Positions 25,901-38,635 of a stretch of DNA of 64,000 bases are shown one piece after another. The notes under the pieces were generated by a model. That model did no database searches and had not been told where the DNA came from. It worked only from the letters and a program-made list of their open reading frames with translations. Location: positions 744,001 to 808,000 of the forward strand of contig OZ237735.1 in NCBI GenBank assembly GCA_965178125.1, read 5' to 3'. Position numbers and translations under genes: made by a program. The DNA is from Bilabrum cf. latius (lineage: Eukaryota; Bigyra: Bicosoecida; Bigyra; Bicosoecida). Each line of letters starts with the position of its first letter. Positions within the stretch are counted from its first letter, which is position 1.

Positions 25901-28080
25901 GGAGCGCCGCGAAGGCGGCCATCGAAGCTGCAGCGGAAGTGCCAGCCGACATCGAAGACAGAGACGGTGGTAAAAGTTCCGGACATCTTGGGGGTGGGGG
26001 TGCGCGGGGTGAGGCGGACGATGACGATGACGCAGGAGCGGGAGCTGCAGCGGTCCCAGATGCGGACGAGCGTCCAAGAACCCGCGGATAGGAGTCTGTG
26101 AGCCCTCAGCAGGCAGCTGATTCTGTCCTGCAGGAGCTGAGTCCCCAAGGTACGGCCGTGCTCTGCGACGATGAGGCCTCGCGAGCCGGAGCAGAGCCTC
26201 CTCGCGAGCTGGAGACCTTGTCTGGAAGAGATGTGCTGATCTGCGGCAACGGGATCAGTGCCTTGACTGCTGCTCGGGGCCTTGTTGCGCGCGGGGTTCA
26301 TCCGAATCGCATCGCTGTTGCCTGGAAAGGCGTGCTTGCCACCGCCCTGCTTCCGTTTTCCCGCACGCAAGCCGGTGCCGATGGTCAGGGCGCTGTGGGA
26401 GACGGTGCTCACTACCCGGCACTGGCTGTGGCGCGAAGTTTGGAGGACGAGGGTGTGTGCTTGCTTCGTGGCTGGAGGCTGCAGTAGCTTCAAGAAAGTG
26501 CTTTGGGATCTCCTGGAGACGCCCAAGCTCGTTTTGCAGGCCGTAATCTACTGGTAGAGCTCCAGTCAACTTCTGAGCGAGCCAGCAACGAGGCCATTGA
26601 TCTTGCAAATGAGCTCAAAGAGGCAGGCAAGGACGCCGACGGCAACGAAGTGGACCTTAGCGACCTCGGCACCGGTACTGGCGGCGGTGGTGACGTGTTG
26701 GGGGACGAGGAGGATGATGAGCGAGAGGCAAGGCGAAGGCTGCGCCGAGAGCGTCTGCAGAGCGCCAACGCCGCAGCAGGGGCCGTTCGTGTCCTCCGTC
26801 TGCACGCTAGGCTAGTCATCTCTTCGGGTTCAACGGGTGTCGGCAGAGACGTCTTCAGGCTAGCCAATCAGAGTGGGCTGGTCTTCGATGGGCGTCTGGT
26901 CGTCGGTCACCGTTTCGAAACCGCAGACCCAGCCATTCTCGCTACTGGTCCCGCAGCTCGTTTCAGTCGCCGGTTCAGGCCAGAGCGTCCACTGGAGGGG
27001 CATGACAGTCGGGAGTGCGGTGCATAGGCTGCCCTGCGCGTTGTAGAACTGATCCAGGAAGGCTTGGAAGGATCCGGTGCGGTCGTTGGCACGGCTGCTG
27101 CGGCTTCCAGCGGGGCAGGTGCTGGTCCGGGGGGGGCAGTGCAGAGAGGCCGCACCATGCTACCCACCCTCGATGAACCGCTAACGGAGCAAGCCGTGTT
27201 GCCGGGACACTGGACATTCTCTCGAGCGCGTCTAGTTGCGTGGTAGGCCCCACCTGCTCACAAGAGACGCATTGTTGGGTACGCTGGGGATGGTGAGAAG
27301 CCGGCGCAGTCCATCGATTTGGAAGCCGCAGGTGCTCTCCCGTCCGAGCTGTGGACCACGTATACATACAAGGATGGCGACAAGCCACGCGTAGATCCGT
27401 GGCCGCTGCCTGTCGCCGCAGAGCGACACACGTGGATGGCATTCGACCAGCATGGTAGGGTGGCCGAGCTGGTTGTGTTGCAACGTGGTTTGTCTTCTGA
27501 CGGCAGTGGCAAGCCCATATCTCTGCCCCCGCCACCGATGCGAAGTCTGGTACGATTCGTTGGAAGGCACATTTCTTGGCTACGAGGTGCAGAGCGAGGT
27601 GTTGCATCCGGCCGCATCCCTTGCTTAGCAGCTCACCTGTTTGGGCCCTGGGGTGCAGCTTTGCGTCATGATCGATGCGAAGACTTGGTTGGTGCTATTC
27701 GATTCGGTCTAGTGTCGCAAGGTACAATTGCTCAGCTCTCGATGCTCGGCGCCGGGGCCTCTCGCAGCGAAGTGCAGGCAGCTGTGGAAGACATCAAGCG
27801 GAGCTTTGACGGGGACGCTCCATTCGGTCCGCAGATTGACACAAGAGCCGCCGAGGCAATGCAAAAGATGGAAGATGCAGCTGTGCAGGATCGCTCTTCT
27901 AGCGGCAAGGTAGGTGCAGAGAGTGCGAAGCGACTGGCCATGGACGCAATCGACCGTGCTGGTTTTGCTGGAGTCAATGGTGAAAGGGCATAGGAGCAAC
28001 TGCGCGAGCGCATTCAACGCGCTGTCCTGGATTTTGTGCGAGACAGGTCGCATGAGCTACCGGGGTATGTCATTCCGTGA
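19990..28080 (+). CDS. CFAP61: CFAP61 (axonemal calmodulin- and spoke-associated complex)
   Basis: Single exon of 2697 codons with about 14 in-frame TAG, stop TGA 28078-28080. CFAP61/FAP61 (CaM-IP3) belongs with CFAP91 and CFAP251 to the complex at the base of radial spoke 3 in motile cilia. The N-terminus (ISIREARPREDVEGVRALL) is a degenerate GNAT acetyltransferase-like domain. A second such region lies near residue 1400 (SIRPITAADIPSMQQLA), preceded by YPSADFIVLTLPPSAPR as in animal CFAP61. Two Rossmann-type FAD/NAD folds follow: VVFVGCSDAALAAI near 1674 with INYDLLVLATGL near 1820, and DVLICGNGISALTAARGL near 2080. The final block includes AILATGPAARFSR and QAVLPGHWTFSRA. At 2696 residues it is about twice the animal length. 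The surplus is acidic or Ala-rich linker, including an Ala run followed by a Lys-rich run near 1070-1120. It converges on the EML-like gene with a 100-bp gap. Confidence 0.9.
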
Positions 28081-28180
28081 TTTGCTTTCGCATTAGGTGT
28101 TGGGAGTAGGGCTAACTGCGGGGACTCACACTTGTGCTGATTTTGAATCAAAGAGAGAGTTTCACCCACAGTTTCACGCG

Positions 28181-31100
28181 TCATTCCTCCTCAGCTTCAG
28201 AATCCATGTGCTCGAACCCGTACTTCGCTGGGGCCACTCCCTCCCCCGACCAAGGCAGCGTCAAGATCGGAGCAGTGCTCCCTCGAACCAGGCGCCAAAC
28301 GGCAACCATGCCATCCTTCGCTCCGATGCTGACCACGTGGCTGCGATCGCTGTTAAATGAAACCTGCCGAACAGCGCCTACGTGGGCTGCATACGCCCTG
28401 GCCTTAGCGTCAGGATGGGAGGCTGGGCATCGCAGCAGCTTCACCTGTCCCATGCTCTCCCCCATCAGCAGCAGGTCCCGATCTTGGCTAACGTGGGCAG
28501 ACACGCAGTCGACTCCAAAGTCGGGGTGCCGCCAAGCATGTCTTGTTGCAGCCGACATGGGGCATTTTTGCTGGATCCACCTCATGTCTCGAGCCTCGGA
28601 CGGGTGCTCAAGACGCTCGCCAGTTTCAACTCGAAAGAAATGCAATTCGCCTGACTCGTCATTCACTTGCAGTAGTTGAGAGGTTTCGTCCCAGTCCAAA
28701 GCCAAGATAGGAGCACTTGCACCATCGCAGACCACCTTGAGCTCCAGAGCAGAAGAGTTTGCTCCTGCCGGACGGCCAGCCAGATCGGTACCACTACCAG
28801 TAGCAGCAGCGGATTGCGGCCCTGAACCAGCGGTCATCGCCACAATCTCATACACGTACACCTTGTAATCTCTCGAACCGCATGCTATGAATCTTCCTGA
28901 CGGGTCAAATCGCAAAGCATTCACAGGCAGTCGGGTGTCCCTGTGCTCCGCCAGAATCACAAGATCCTCAGCTCGCAGCAAAAGAACTGTCCCGTCCGTC
29001 TCCGCTGCTCCCATCGCACCACCTTCCCCATATCGACCACCTAGACCAATAATAAGCTAGCTGCCATCCGGACTCCAATCGATGCTTCGACACATACCCG
29101 CAAGCTCAACTTGCACTACTTCCTTCGCCTAACTGATAGACCACAAGCGAAGAGTGTGGTCATCACCGCAAGTGGCAAATACATCAGGGAAACTAGGGTG
29201 GCACGCCATGGCACGGCTCTCATGCCCAGCATGTCCGCAAGCAACCAGGGCCATAGGAAAGAGTTCCCGCGTCCCTCTAGCGGAGACAACGCGGCTGGAG
29301 GCCACAGCATCATTCTGAACTGCCCAGCCGCCGGAACCGCACACAGCCACGTACAACTCACATCCAAAGGTGCCAACCAGAATATACTGGTGGGAGCTAT
29401 CAGGGCTGATACATACAGACTTAATGCGGGGATCAACGGGCGGCCTTGCTTGGATCGTGTCGTCGCCACGGCCAGTGTCAGGGCCTGCTCCAAGCGTGGC
29501 GACGTCAATCGTACTCGCCCTTTTCACGCCAAAGGGTGTCCCTTTCCACAAGATGACGCGACCATCGGCACCACCAGTCACCATGTGATTACCTATACTG
29601 TGCATGCAGGTAATGGCACCTTCGTGAGCGGAAATAACCTCTTTGCAGCATCGGTCGCGCACCAGGACGATCGAACCGCCACTTGTCCCAAGGCACAGAG
29701 AGCTGCCGCATTTCGCGCCACACGTCAAGGACTACCACGGAAGCTCATTTCCAAATTGCCCTGGGACCAACTGCAGGTGTTTTAACTATGAAGAGATAGA
29801 CGCGAATGACATGAAGCCTTCGCCAAGCACGACGAAGTCAGCTCCATCATTGTGTGTCCCAGAGCAGTCAACAACTGCGAGAGGCCGGCCTGCGCCTAAC
29901 TATGTCGAGCAAACAAAGGAAGCATCATTCCATTGTCCAGTTCGACTTCGATGCACTGTCACCAGGTGCTTATCATCTTGTCCAACACAAACCAACAGCT
30001 CGTCAGTGCTGTTCTCTTCAGCCGCACTTGCTGCGCTTTGAGAAGCTGCGATTGAAACGCTTGGTTTCTTCGGAATCAATGTTTCTGACAGTGGCCCGGA
30101 GTCGGTCCTTGCATCAATTGGATCTGATGGAGCGCGGCGACCTCCCAAGAACGACATGCACGCAATCCCGCGCCTGTGAGCAGCGGCCAGTGAGTCGACC
30201 TGCTGGCAGGTTGAGCAGCGCCAAAGACGCACCCGAGGTCTCTCGTAGTCCCAACCTGATTCCACTTCAAATGCTACTGAAGCAGCGATAGCGCCACTCG
30301 AATTCACACAAAGACCGAAAACTTCTTGGGCGCCATGCGACTTAAAGTGGGACTGTGTTCCCCCGTGGAGATTCGAAACAACACCCATGCTGGCCACGTT
30401 GTATACGATGCGATCCGACCTACCAGCAAACCAAGCGTTCTAGCGCAAGCCAGTGCGTCCAGCATAGCCGCCCACCCAGCATAACCTGAGCGATGCTTCT
30501 GGCGGCTCTGCCACCGGCCTCTCAACAGCGGTGGGATCTACGGCGTCGCGTACCCACGGTCGAGGTGCAGACTTAGTCGCGGCGGCGGGATCTCTGCCTT
30601 CGAGAGGAACCAGGGTTTTGGCGCGAGAGGGACCATCGAGCCTGGCGGATGGAGGCCTGCTTGATGCCTTTGAAGTTGGCCGAGCAGAACCCTTCAAGCT
30701 AGGCCGAGCACTTTGTCCACCTTCTTCGTTCCTGTCTCTGGCACTAAGTAAGGCGGCCTCGATGCCCGGCAGGACACCTTGGGGTAGCCATTCGCCCCAG
30801 TCCATGCACCTCCTCACGGCAGATTCTGCTGCTCTGAACTTGGCTCTCGGAGCGATCATGGACGCCGTTTCTGCTTGGTCCACCACCCCAGATGCACTTT
30901 CAATGGAGTAGGTGCTCCGCATTCCGGCCTCATCGATGCTCGTGTGAATCCTCCACACGTGCAACTGGTTGTCTTCGTGGCCAATGGAAACGAAATGCGC
31001 ACCATCAAAGCACCACTTCACGTACTAGACAGGCCCATCGTGCCCAAGAATGGAAACAGGCGTCATTCCAACATCGCCAAAGTCGGTCTAGAATCGCCGG

Positions 31101-34100
31101 GGTGTCTTCAGCACGGCCGCAATCTCCTGCTCAGGTGGTTCGCTGGCGGCGCCACCGCTAGCAGCTCTATCCACTGCAGCCGTGAGGTCCGTTGCCCCGG
31201 CAGCTGTTGGAACCGCGCTCTTCATGGTTGCACTCGCGGAACCGTTCTCGTACTTTGCGGAGGGACCACCAAACGATGAATCTGGGGCGCGGCCAGCGTG
31301 AGCTGCAGCTACAGTAGCCAACTTGCTTGCGGTCGACACGCACGGGAACGGCACAAGGCGAATAAAACCGCTCGAGTCACCACAGAGATAGTACCCCCCT
31401 TGATCTGAAAAATCAGCGGCCGAAGTCTTTCCATCCGAAGCATCCCCACTAGTGCGAAGGCTGGGGTTTACTGGCTGCCTGTCGCCGCACAGGACTTGGC
31501 TTCCATCCTCCACTACCTGGTCAACTCCTTCCAGATCCCATCCCACTGGCACTGAGTGCGACTGCCACAGCACCGATTTAATGCCCTATGAGTGGCTTGC
31601 ATCCTCTGCACTTCGACTCTCGATGTAGTGCATGGTACCATCTTGGCCTAGCACTCGCATCACGACGCTATCGCAGGAAAAATCGACTGCAGACGCCCCT
31701 CCTCGCACGCCTGAATACGTACCACGGAGGTCATACTTTGCAGATATGTCAAAGAGGTATATGTTTCCCTCTACTGTGCACACAACCAAAGTGTTTCCAT
31801 CCGGAGAGTATGCGATACAGCTGCATGAGCTTGCAGTTTCTCGGCCCTCAAACACTGGTTCTAGTGTAGCCACGTCAACTACAATAACGGTGCCTTCTCG
31901 TGACATACCAGACCCGACTGGCTTGCCACCAAGCCCAATGGCAAGTTGGTCTCCGGCTGGATGGAAAGCAAGCGAAGATATTCCAGAAGCAGCACTAATT
32001 GTACCAAGTACTTTGGGAAACCTTACGTCCCAAATGGTCACAAAGCCGTCATCACCGCCAGTCGCGGCGAGCAGGCGACTCGGGTGCGTCGCTAGAGCTC
32101 GCAGCCTGCCTTGGCTGTGCCCCGCGACCGGTCTCACAGGCTTCGACACAGAGACTGTCACATCTGTTTCAAGTGCTCTACCATCCGAGCCGGAGTTGGC
32201 TCCATTGGTAGCGAGCGCTTCCTTCGTCTCGCGGTTGAACTCTATCTCGGTGATAAGCGCTTCTCCGCTTAACGTACCAGCTGCCAGGTACGTCCCTCTT
32301 GCAGACTCTGCAATTTCCAGTCCACACACACCGATAGCTTGTCCAGACGATAGGTCGCTGGCAGCAAACTCTGCCACGCAATGCATTCCATCAGTCCAGA
32401 TCCGGACAATACCGTCTAGTCCTGCGGATGAAAAGTATTGCTCGGTCTGCTTGTGGAATGTTCGCAAAGCTGTGACGCTGCCATTGTGACCACGACAAGC
32501 AAACGCCGCCTCTACGCCATCGAGCTTGATCAAAGCACCGCTGCGCATTCCGAGGACCGCTTCGCTACCGGCCCACGCCGCTGCCAGTACCTCGTCGCCC
32601 ACGATGGCTACCTCGTCCGCGAGATCCTGGCCTTCATCCAACTCATCAAATTCCAGATCACCAATCATGGAGCACGGCCTGCCAATGTCAGCATGCAGAC
32701 GGGCCTGCGGGTACTTGCCGAGTTGTACCGGGCGTCGGCATCCGTTTCGGCCATCCAGCGTCCAAAATGATACGCCGGCTTGGCTCCAACGCAAGAATCC
32801 TTCGCCTGCCATCGAGCATACTATGCCAATGGCAGCAGACAGACCGCAGCTGACTCTAGCCAAACAGGCACCACTGGACCAATTGTGAACATACACGCTT
32901 GAAGAAGCGTCATTCCAAGCACTAACCACTTCCTATCGATCAGCTAGACTGAAGTCAAGGTCCAGCACTGCCCCACCAATCCCACCAAGTGTGCACAGGG
33001 TGCTGCGCGTTGCTGCATTCCAAACGTGGATGACTCCATGTCCGTAGTACTTGGCTGAACACCTCGACCCAGAGCCGATTAACCATTCACCAGTCTCCTT
33101 GCCGGTGCAAACTGCCTTCATGCAAGTGATCGTCGAGTCATGTTCGTCATATACTGCACGCAGCCAGCCCCCGGCCTCGTGCATGGTCCCTGACTTTGGC
33201 ACGAGAACAACAGCGCGATGGCCGCTTGAGTAGGCAAACTCACCTGTACCAAGTGCCACAACCACACCAACTGTACCAAAGCCTGCTGCTCCACCTGAAC
33301 CTAACAGTTGCAAAGCAAATGGTGCCCGAGCCAGTACAGATAGGCTAGATCTGGCAATATTCGCCGAGTCAGAGCCGCCACAAATGGTTCTCCTGTGTGG
33401 CATCGCCATCTGTGCCGGTGGGACGACCGTGGATGCCATCCAAGACCGCTTGTGATCGATGTAGTTCATCAGCTCTTCTCGACCTGAACCGCCCTGCGCT
33501 GCTGATACAACCCTATCGACCAGAGTAGCCTGAATGCTCGCCACAACGTCAGAGCGAAGAGCTCTGGATACATGCAGCGCGTCCATGCCATCCTACAAAA
33601 AGCGGTGTCCATCGTCCAGCGGTAGTGCCAGACTAGGTGGGCACGGCTCCACCACCCACTGACACATGGTGCGATCTCCCTGACCAACCGATATAATTCT
33701 TCCGTCTCCTGGAGCTATATCTACGGCTACATCGGATCCGCTGCTATGAACCGCCAAGGCCAGCTCGCCACTCTCGGGGTGCTCAGCAGGGCACGAGCGA
33801 ACTCGCAGCCTGCCGAAGTTGTCAGCCGCCACCAGCCAATCCCCAGCACGGCTCACGCGGGCTACAGTTATGTCTTCATATCGGCGAACCAGTTGATCTC
33901 TTGCCACAGCGCTGTGTCTTTGCAGGTACAACTGCAACTCTTCAGCCTACAGCGGTCGAACGGCGCTTCTGGGCAGGTCAACTGGCATCCCACTTTGCTC
34001 AGATGCAAGCCCCGCAGCTGCCGTCAAGGAGGGCACAATTGGCTTTTCAACCAAGCCAGTGCTGTACTTTCCAGTACTCTTTGTGACGGGCAAATCAACG

Positions 34101-37100
34101 CCTTTCAAAGCGCCAGACAAAGACTCTTTCCAGATGATGTCAGTCCCAGCCCCGGCCCCATCCCACAGGCCCGCCGCGGACCACGCCAGCGGCGAGCAAG
34201 CGCAGTGCCACTCCAGCGAGGCAAGGATACCGTTGGCTCGAAATGGCTCTCCTGAGTCAACTTTCCAATGCATGGACTCGTAGCCTCCTTCGGCCAAAGC
34301 ACCTAGCACAGCATCTCGAGCATGCGACGCGACGTCTACAGCAAGGTCGTTCGAGACAGCCCCTGCCACTACAACCCCCTTGCTTGCTGATGAAGGCAGG
34401 AACGACGTACTCCCCGACCCATAATGCGCCTGGGCCATCTAGACTGCCGATTCCGCGGTAACGCTGCCAGCAGACCTGGAAGCAAAAGACCCGCGGTCAC
34501 ACACGGTGTCACTGCTTGCGGAACCGGAAGCAGTGCGAACAATTGAGCTATCTCTCGAAAAGTCAATGCTAAAAACCGGGGTAGTATGTCCATCCAGCTT
34601 CGTCCTTGGAGTGTACTGTCTCTCATCGTGGCCGACAGGGACACCCTCTCTCTTGAATGCGGGCAACTTTGCGGTCAGCACCAGTATGCCCACATCGTCT
34701 GAGTGTCCACCATCAAGTCCTTTCGCCTTCCGCGATGCAGCAACGGATGCTTCTTGTTCCCCTTCTGCCGTGCTAACGTGCGTATCGTACAAGTATACGC
34801 TGCGATCTGCCGACGCAACGGCAAGTGTTGAACCGTCCGGACTGTACTTGACAGATGTGATCCATTTCTTGCTGTCGCGGGCAGCGCACACCACTGACCA
34901 GTCTTCAGTCTTGAACACGACAAAGGCTCCTTCTCTATTAGCCCTCTCCGTGGCAGCGGGTTCATACAGAGCATCTGATGGACGATAGAACGCACTCCTC
35001 TCTGACCCCTCGGGACTCCCCATCCCAACGCACAGGTAGTGTCCAGATGGGTGGTAGGCTACGGCTCGTGATGCGGTTGGAAGCTTGATGCAAGCAATCA
35101 TCCGTCGGTCCAGAGAATCCCAGACTCGCAGAGTCGAGTCGTCTCCAACAGTTGCAAACTCATCCTTTGTTGGGTGCGAGCACACTGCTGCCGACATCCC
35201 GGAGCTGTGCGAATGAACCAAGGGACCCTCCAGGTGGAGGCTAGAGCCATCGTGCTCCGAGAGCTCCAGGATCTCGCCACCGTGTGTCGCAAGTAGAAAC
35301 CGTTCGGCAACATGGTCCCAGTGCAAGGACTGCACGCTGTGGCTTAGCAAGCCAAGACCCCGCAAGTCTACCGATCTCAGCCGTTCCATGCTGGGGCCGA
35401 ACACAATGACATTGCCGTCAGAGAGGCTTGCCGACACTAGTCCTGTTCCGCGACAAGTGCTGAGGACCGTGACGGGCGCGTTGGCGTGCCCAGGGACGAC
35501 ACCAACCTGGATGTTGCCAGCCCAAACTACGAGATCTCCATCCATGCGGCCGGTCACGCAAGCATCTGATCTCGTCGGATGTGGAGCAACAGCAGTCAGC
35601 ACGGATGGTCCCTGCTTGCCAAACACGCCGGGCCGAAATGTGGCGACGATTGACAGCGTCCTCGGCAGCTCGTGGACAACGTCCGAATCATCCACGCTGT
35701 CCTCCGCCGGGAGCGACGCCCCCGCACCTGATTCTGCTGTGCTGGAACCAGGCTTGTCTGACTTCACACCGGCAAGCTTTGTCTATTTTGCGGTCCGTAT
35801 GGCATCTATGCTAAGCTCCCAAAAACACTATACCCCGCAGACAACCGCTCTAGAGACCGACACGAAACCTGCCGAAAGGACTTTGCCTGGTCCAAGGCGA
35901 GAGGCCGACGTGATATCATGCAATGGACGCGGTGTGTTGTCAAGGTCATCCTGGGACGCACCTCGGTTCTGCAACCGCCTGCGCTCTCGCTTCCAAAGAG
36001 CAGTCTCTGCTGCCTCGCCGGCGGCGTGGCCCACTGTGGCATCGGCAGGATACGCAAGCTCGATGCCAAGCCCAGTGTCCTCATCTAGTCCGCACACTGG
36101 CGCCACAGACTGATCAAGGAGACACTCCGTGTGGACCAGCTCGAGCAGCCCGCTTCTGCTGCACACTGTCCACAAGCACACTGTGCGCCGAGGGTCGGTG
36201 CCAACAGACAAAAGTAACGAGCCGTCCGGACTCCAGCTCATGTGGCTAACATTCCTCCCGTGAGGACACCGCCCTTCCGCGATTAATGTGCACGCAATGG
36301 GGTCCCAAACGCATACTCGAGGCATTGGGCCTAGCTCTGCTGTGGCCACAATGCTCCAGGCACCGCTCGACGACAGGCACACTGATTGGGCTGTTATCGT
36401 GTCCATGTGTCCTTGGAAGTAGCGCTGCACGTGCTTGCCCACTCCCTCCGTTGGATCCAGCACGATTACATTCGATCCGCTCGGATACACAATCTCCCCA
36501 GTGTGCAGGTAGCCTACAGAAGCACGCAAGCCCCTGCACGAGAACCCGTAGATCCACTCCAGAGACACACATACGTCAGGAATATCCTTGCGCTCCGGCT
36601 TGCCATCTCTTGGTCGCACAAGTGGTGCCTACGACACCCAAGACCGTTGGGATCTTGTCGTGGCGGCATGCCACTGCCGGTGTCCCGGGAGGTGGGGCTG
36701 CGTGCCGTCCATGTCCACGCAGCTGGATAGCTTAAGTCTGTGGAACAAGTCTGGGTCCCTGGCCGCAATTTCTGCTGCTGATCGAGAGATCCACTAATTT
36801 TGGTCCCGAATGAACTCAAAGGCCTGTTCCTCTTCCTAATGACGGGTGATTGACGACCCCCTTGTTCCAGCATGCGCACCAGACTTTACCGGCATGTGCG
36901 TGGCATCTGGGGTCGCTGATGATGGATCGCCTGATGCAAAAGTGCCCCCGCCAACGACAGCAACTGGCCGAACCCCCCTCGGCCGCCGACTCACTTGCAC
37001 ATCTTGCTTGCTACCTGCTGCAGGCGCGGCCCCGGAAGCGGCAGCGCTAGAGGCGGCTACATGCTGTTGGGCCTGGCCTGCTGTGACAGCGGCTGACAGG

Positions 37101-38524
37101 CGTTCAAGGCTGCTTCCAACGCCGTCGTCTCCTATCTTGCTTTCTTCACCAGGGAAGGAAGACACGCGACCAACTTCTCGCGCACCCCCTGAGACAATAC
37201 CGAAACCCTCGGCTCCAGTGGGGCTGGGTTCCCTCCCGGGGTGCAGCGCGACACCAGTCGTGCCTGGCGCGTCCCAGCTCCGAAGCCACGACCCCAGCTC
37301 AGCATGCCTGTGCGCCCTGGAGGCAAAATCGTCGATGCCCAGACCTGGCGACACTCCGCGCTTAGCGCTCTACAAAGTCGGTTTATGGCTAGTACCTTCA
37401 GGTGTGCTGCACCCATCGTCAGCGAAGAGCTGTGCCACCACCCGCTCTATCTGCGAGCTGGCCGGCAGATCGCCGGGGAGAAACCGGCTGAAATCGCCGG
37501 CATTGGGGTCTTGTACAAGTGCATTGGTTGAGATCGATATCTTTGCCAGTGCGCGAGCGGTACATTCTAAAGCGAGCACAAGTTCGTCCCTGCCCAGGCT
37601 CTGCCGCTGATCAAAATCGAAGACGTGGTAGACGACTGCGGCGGAAACAAGGCAGATTGAGCGATAGGATTGTGCTGCAGCAAAGACTATTGTAGTTAGC
37701 ATGCATATTGGTTCTTGCCACTCACATCTCATTTTTTCGGTTGCTCGCATACTAGAGGCTCCAGCAAGCAGGCAGCAGAGCTCGAGGCCATCAACGACAC
37801 CACCCTGCGTTGGCAATATGACAGTGGATCGACGACATTACCCAGCGCTGAAATACGAGACAATACGTGCAGTAACTATTTTTCTGTTGTGCGCCCACCT
37901 CATCAATATCCAGAAGGCGGAATAGACGGCGAGTTGCAGACGCGACAGCTCCCCTATCATGGCCTAGCAAAGTCTGTAAACACGAGCAGATGGAAATGCA
38001 CTCCGCCTCATTGATAGAAAGTCCATCTGCTGTAGTATTAAATGCATCCCATACACCATGAACAACCTCAGTAGGTACTGCGCATGATCAAGTGTGATGC
38101 GATTCCGAACATGAGTGTTAGCAAAGTCACAGTGGAAGTTAATACAAGATTTATAAGCCGCACGGCACTAACAATTACAGAATGGCAATGCATCCTTCAC
38201 AATTTCGGGCCGTCCGAGCCGAATTCCCATCGTGTACAAGCAAAATTGAATTGGCCGCAACGGATTCGCACACAGGAACCTTCGCAGCGAATCGGGCGAA
38301 CCTGTTGGCGGTAGTCCACCGGTGTGCGCCATTTGAGAAAGGTCAAGATGTTGTACGAGGCGAAAACACTCATAATGCAAGTAAAACCGAGTCAACATCA
38401 TGTTGGGACCCATTCAAATCAGAAGTTAAGTGTAGGCTACGAGTCTCATCCCATGCTGGTTGCAGCCGGCTCACCTCGCCCTAGCGACACTTGCGAACGT
38501 TTTTTCTACCAATGAAACTCGCAT
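28181..38524 (-). CDS. giant EF-hand / HELP / WD40 protein, EML5/6-like
   Basis: Final exon 28181-37674 plus upstream exons 37726-37804 and 37899-38077 are well supported; 38201-38301 and 38475-38524 are tentative but keep phase (3301 codons in all, about 20 TAG, stop TGA). Three N-terminal EF-hand-like units occur; the second loop, DIDE then GGVVDGLE, is assembled exactly across intron 37805-37898. The third is DFDQRQSLGRDE. Three HELP-WD40 modules follow. The first begins SLEWIYGFSCRGLRASVGYL near 36.5 kb, the second contains GTGEFAYSSG near 33.3 kb, and the third DRIVYNVASMGVVSN near 30.4 kb. EML proteins bind microtubules through the HELP-containing TAPE fold; three modules is the EML5/EML6 plan. 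The length (about 3300 residues) exceeds human EML6 (about 1950). Several TAG fall in blade motifs where Gln is natural, for example SPDGS-UAG-LIIG near 29060. Confidence 0.85.
37675..37725 (-). other. 51-bp intron, EML-like gene
   Basis: Donor GTGAGTGG, internal TGCTAAC resembling a branch site, acceptor TTTGCTGCAG. Its length is a multiple of three without an in-frame TGA or TAA, so it could be read through; the splice signals make removal more likely. Confidence 0.65.
37805..37898 (-). other. 94-bp intron splitting an EF-hand loop, EML-like gene
   Basis: Donor GTGGGC after a GAG codon, acceptor AACGCAG, with an in-frame TAA inside the intron. Splicing unites DIDE and GGVVDGLE into a canonical 12-residue EF-hand loop in phase 0. 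Confidence 0.8.
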
Positions 38525-38635
38525 TATACTGAAACAACCCTCAAGTGGTTACTCCAGCGTGATAACCAGCACGGCAGCGGCACAAAGACCGCCAACCAGC
38601 GATCATTCCGTGCTCATGAATACACGCCAGTGCAA

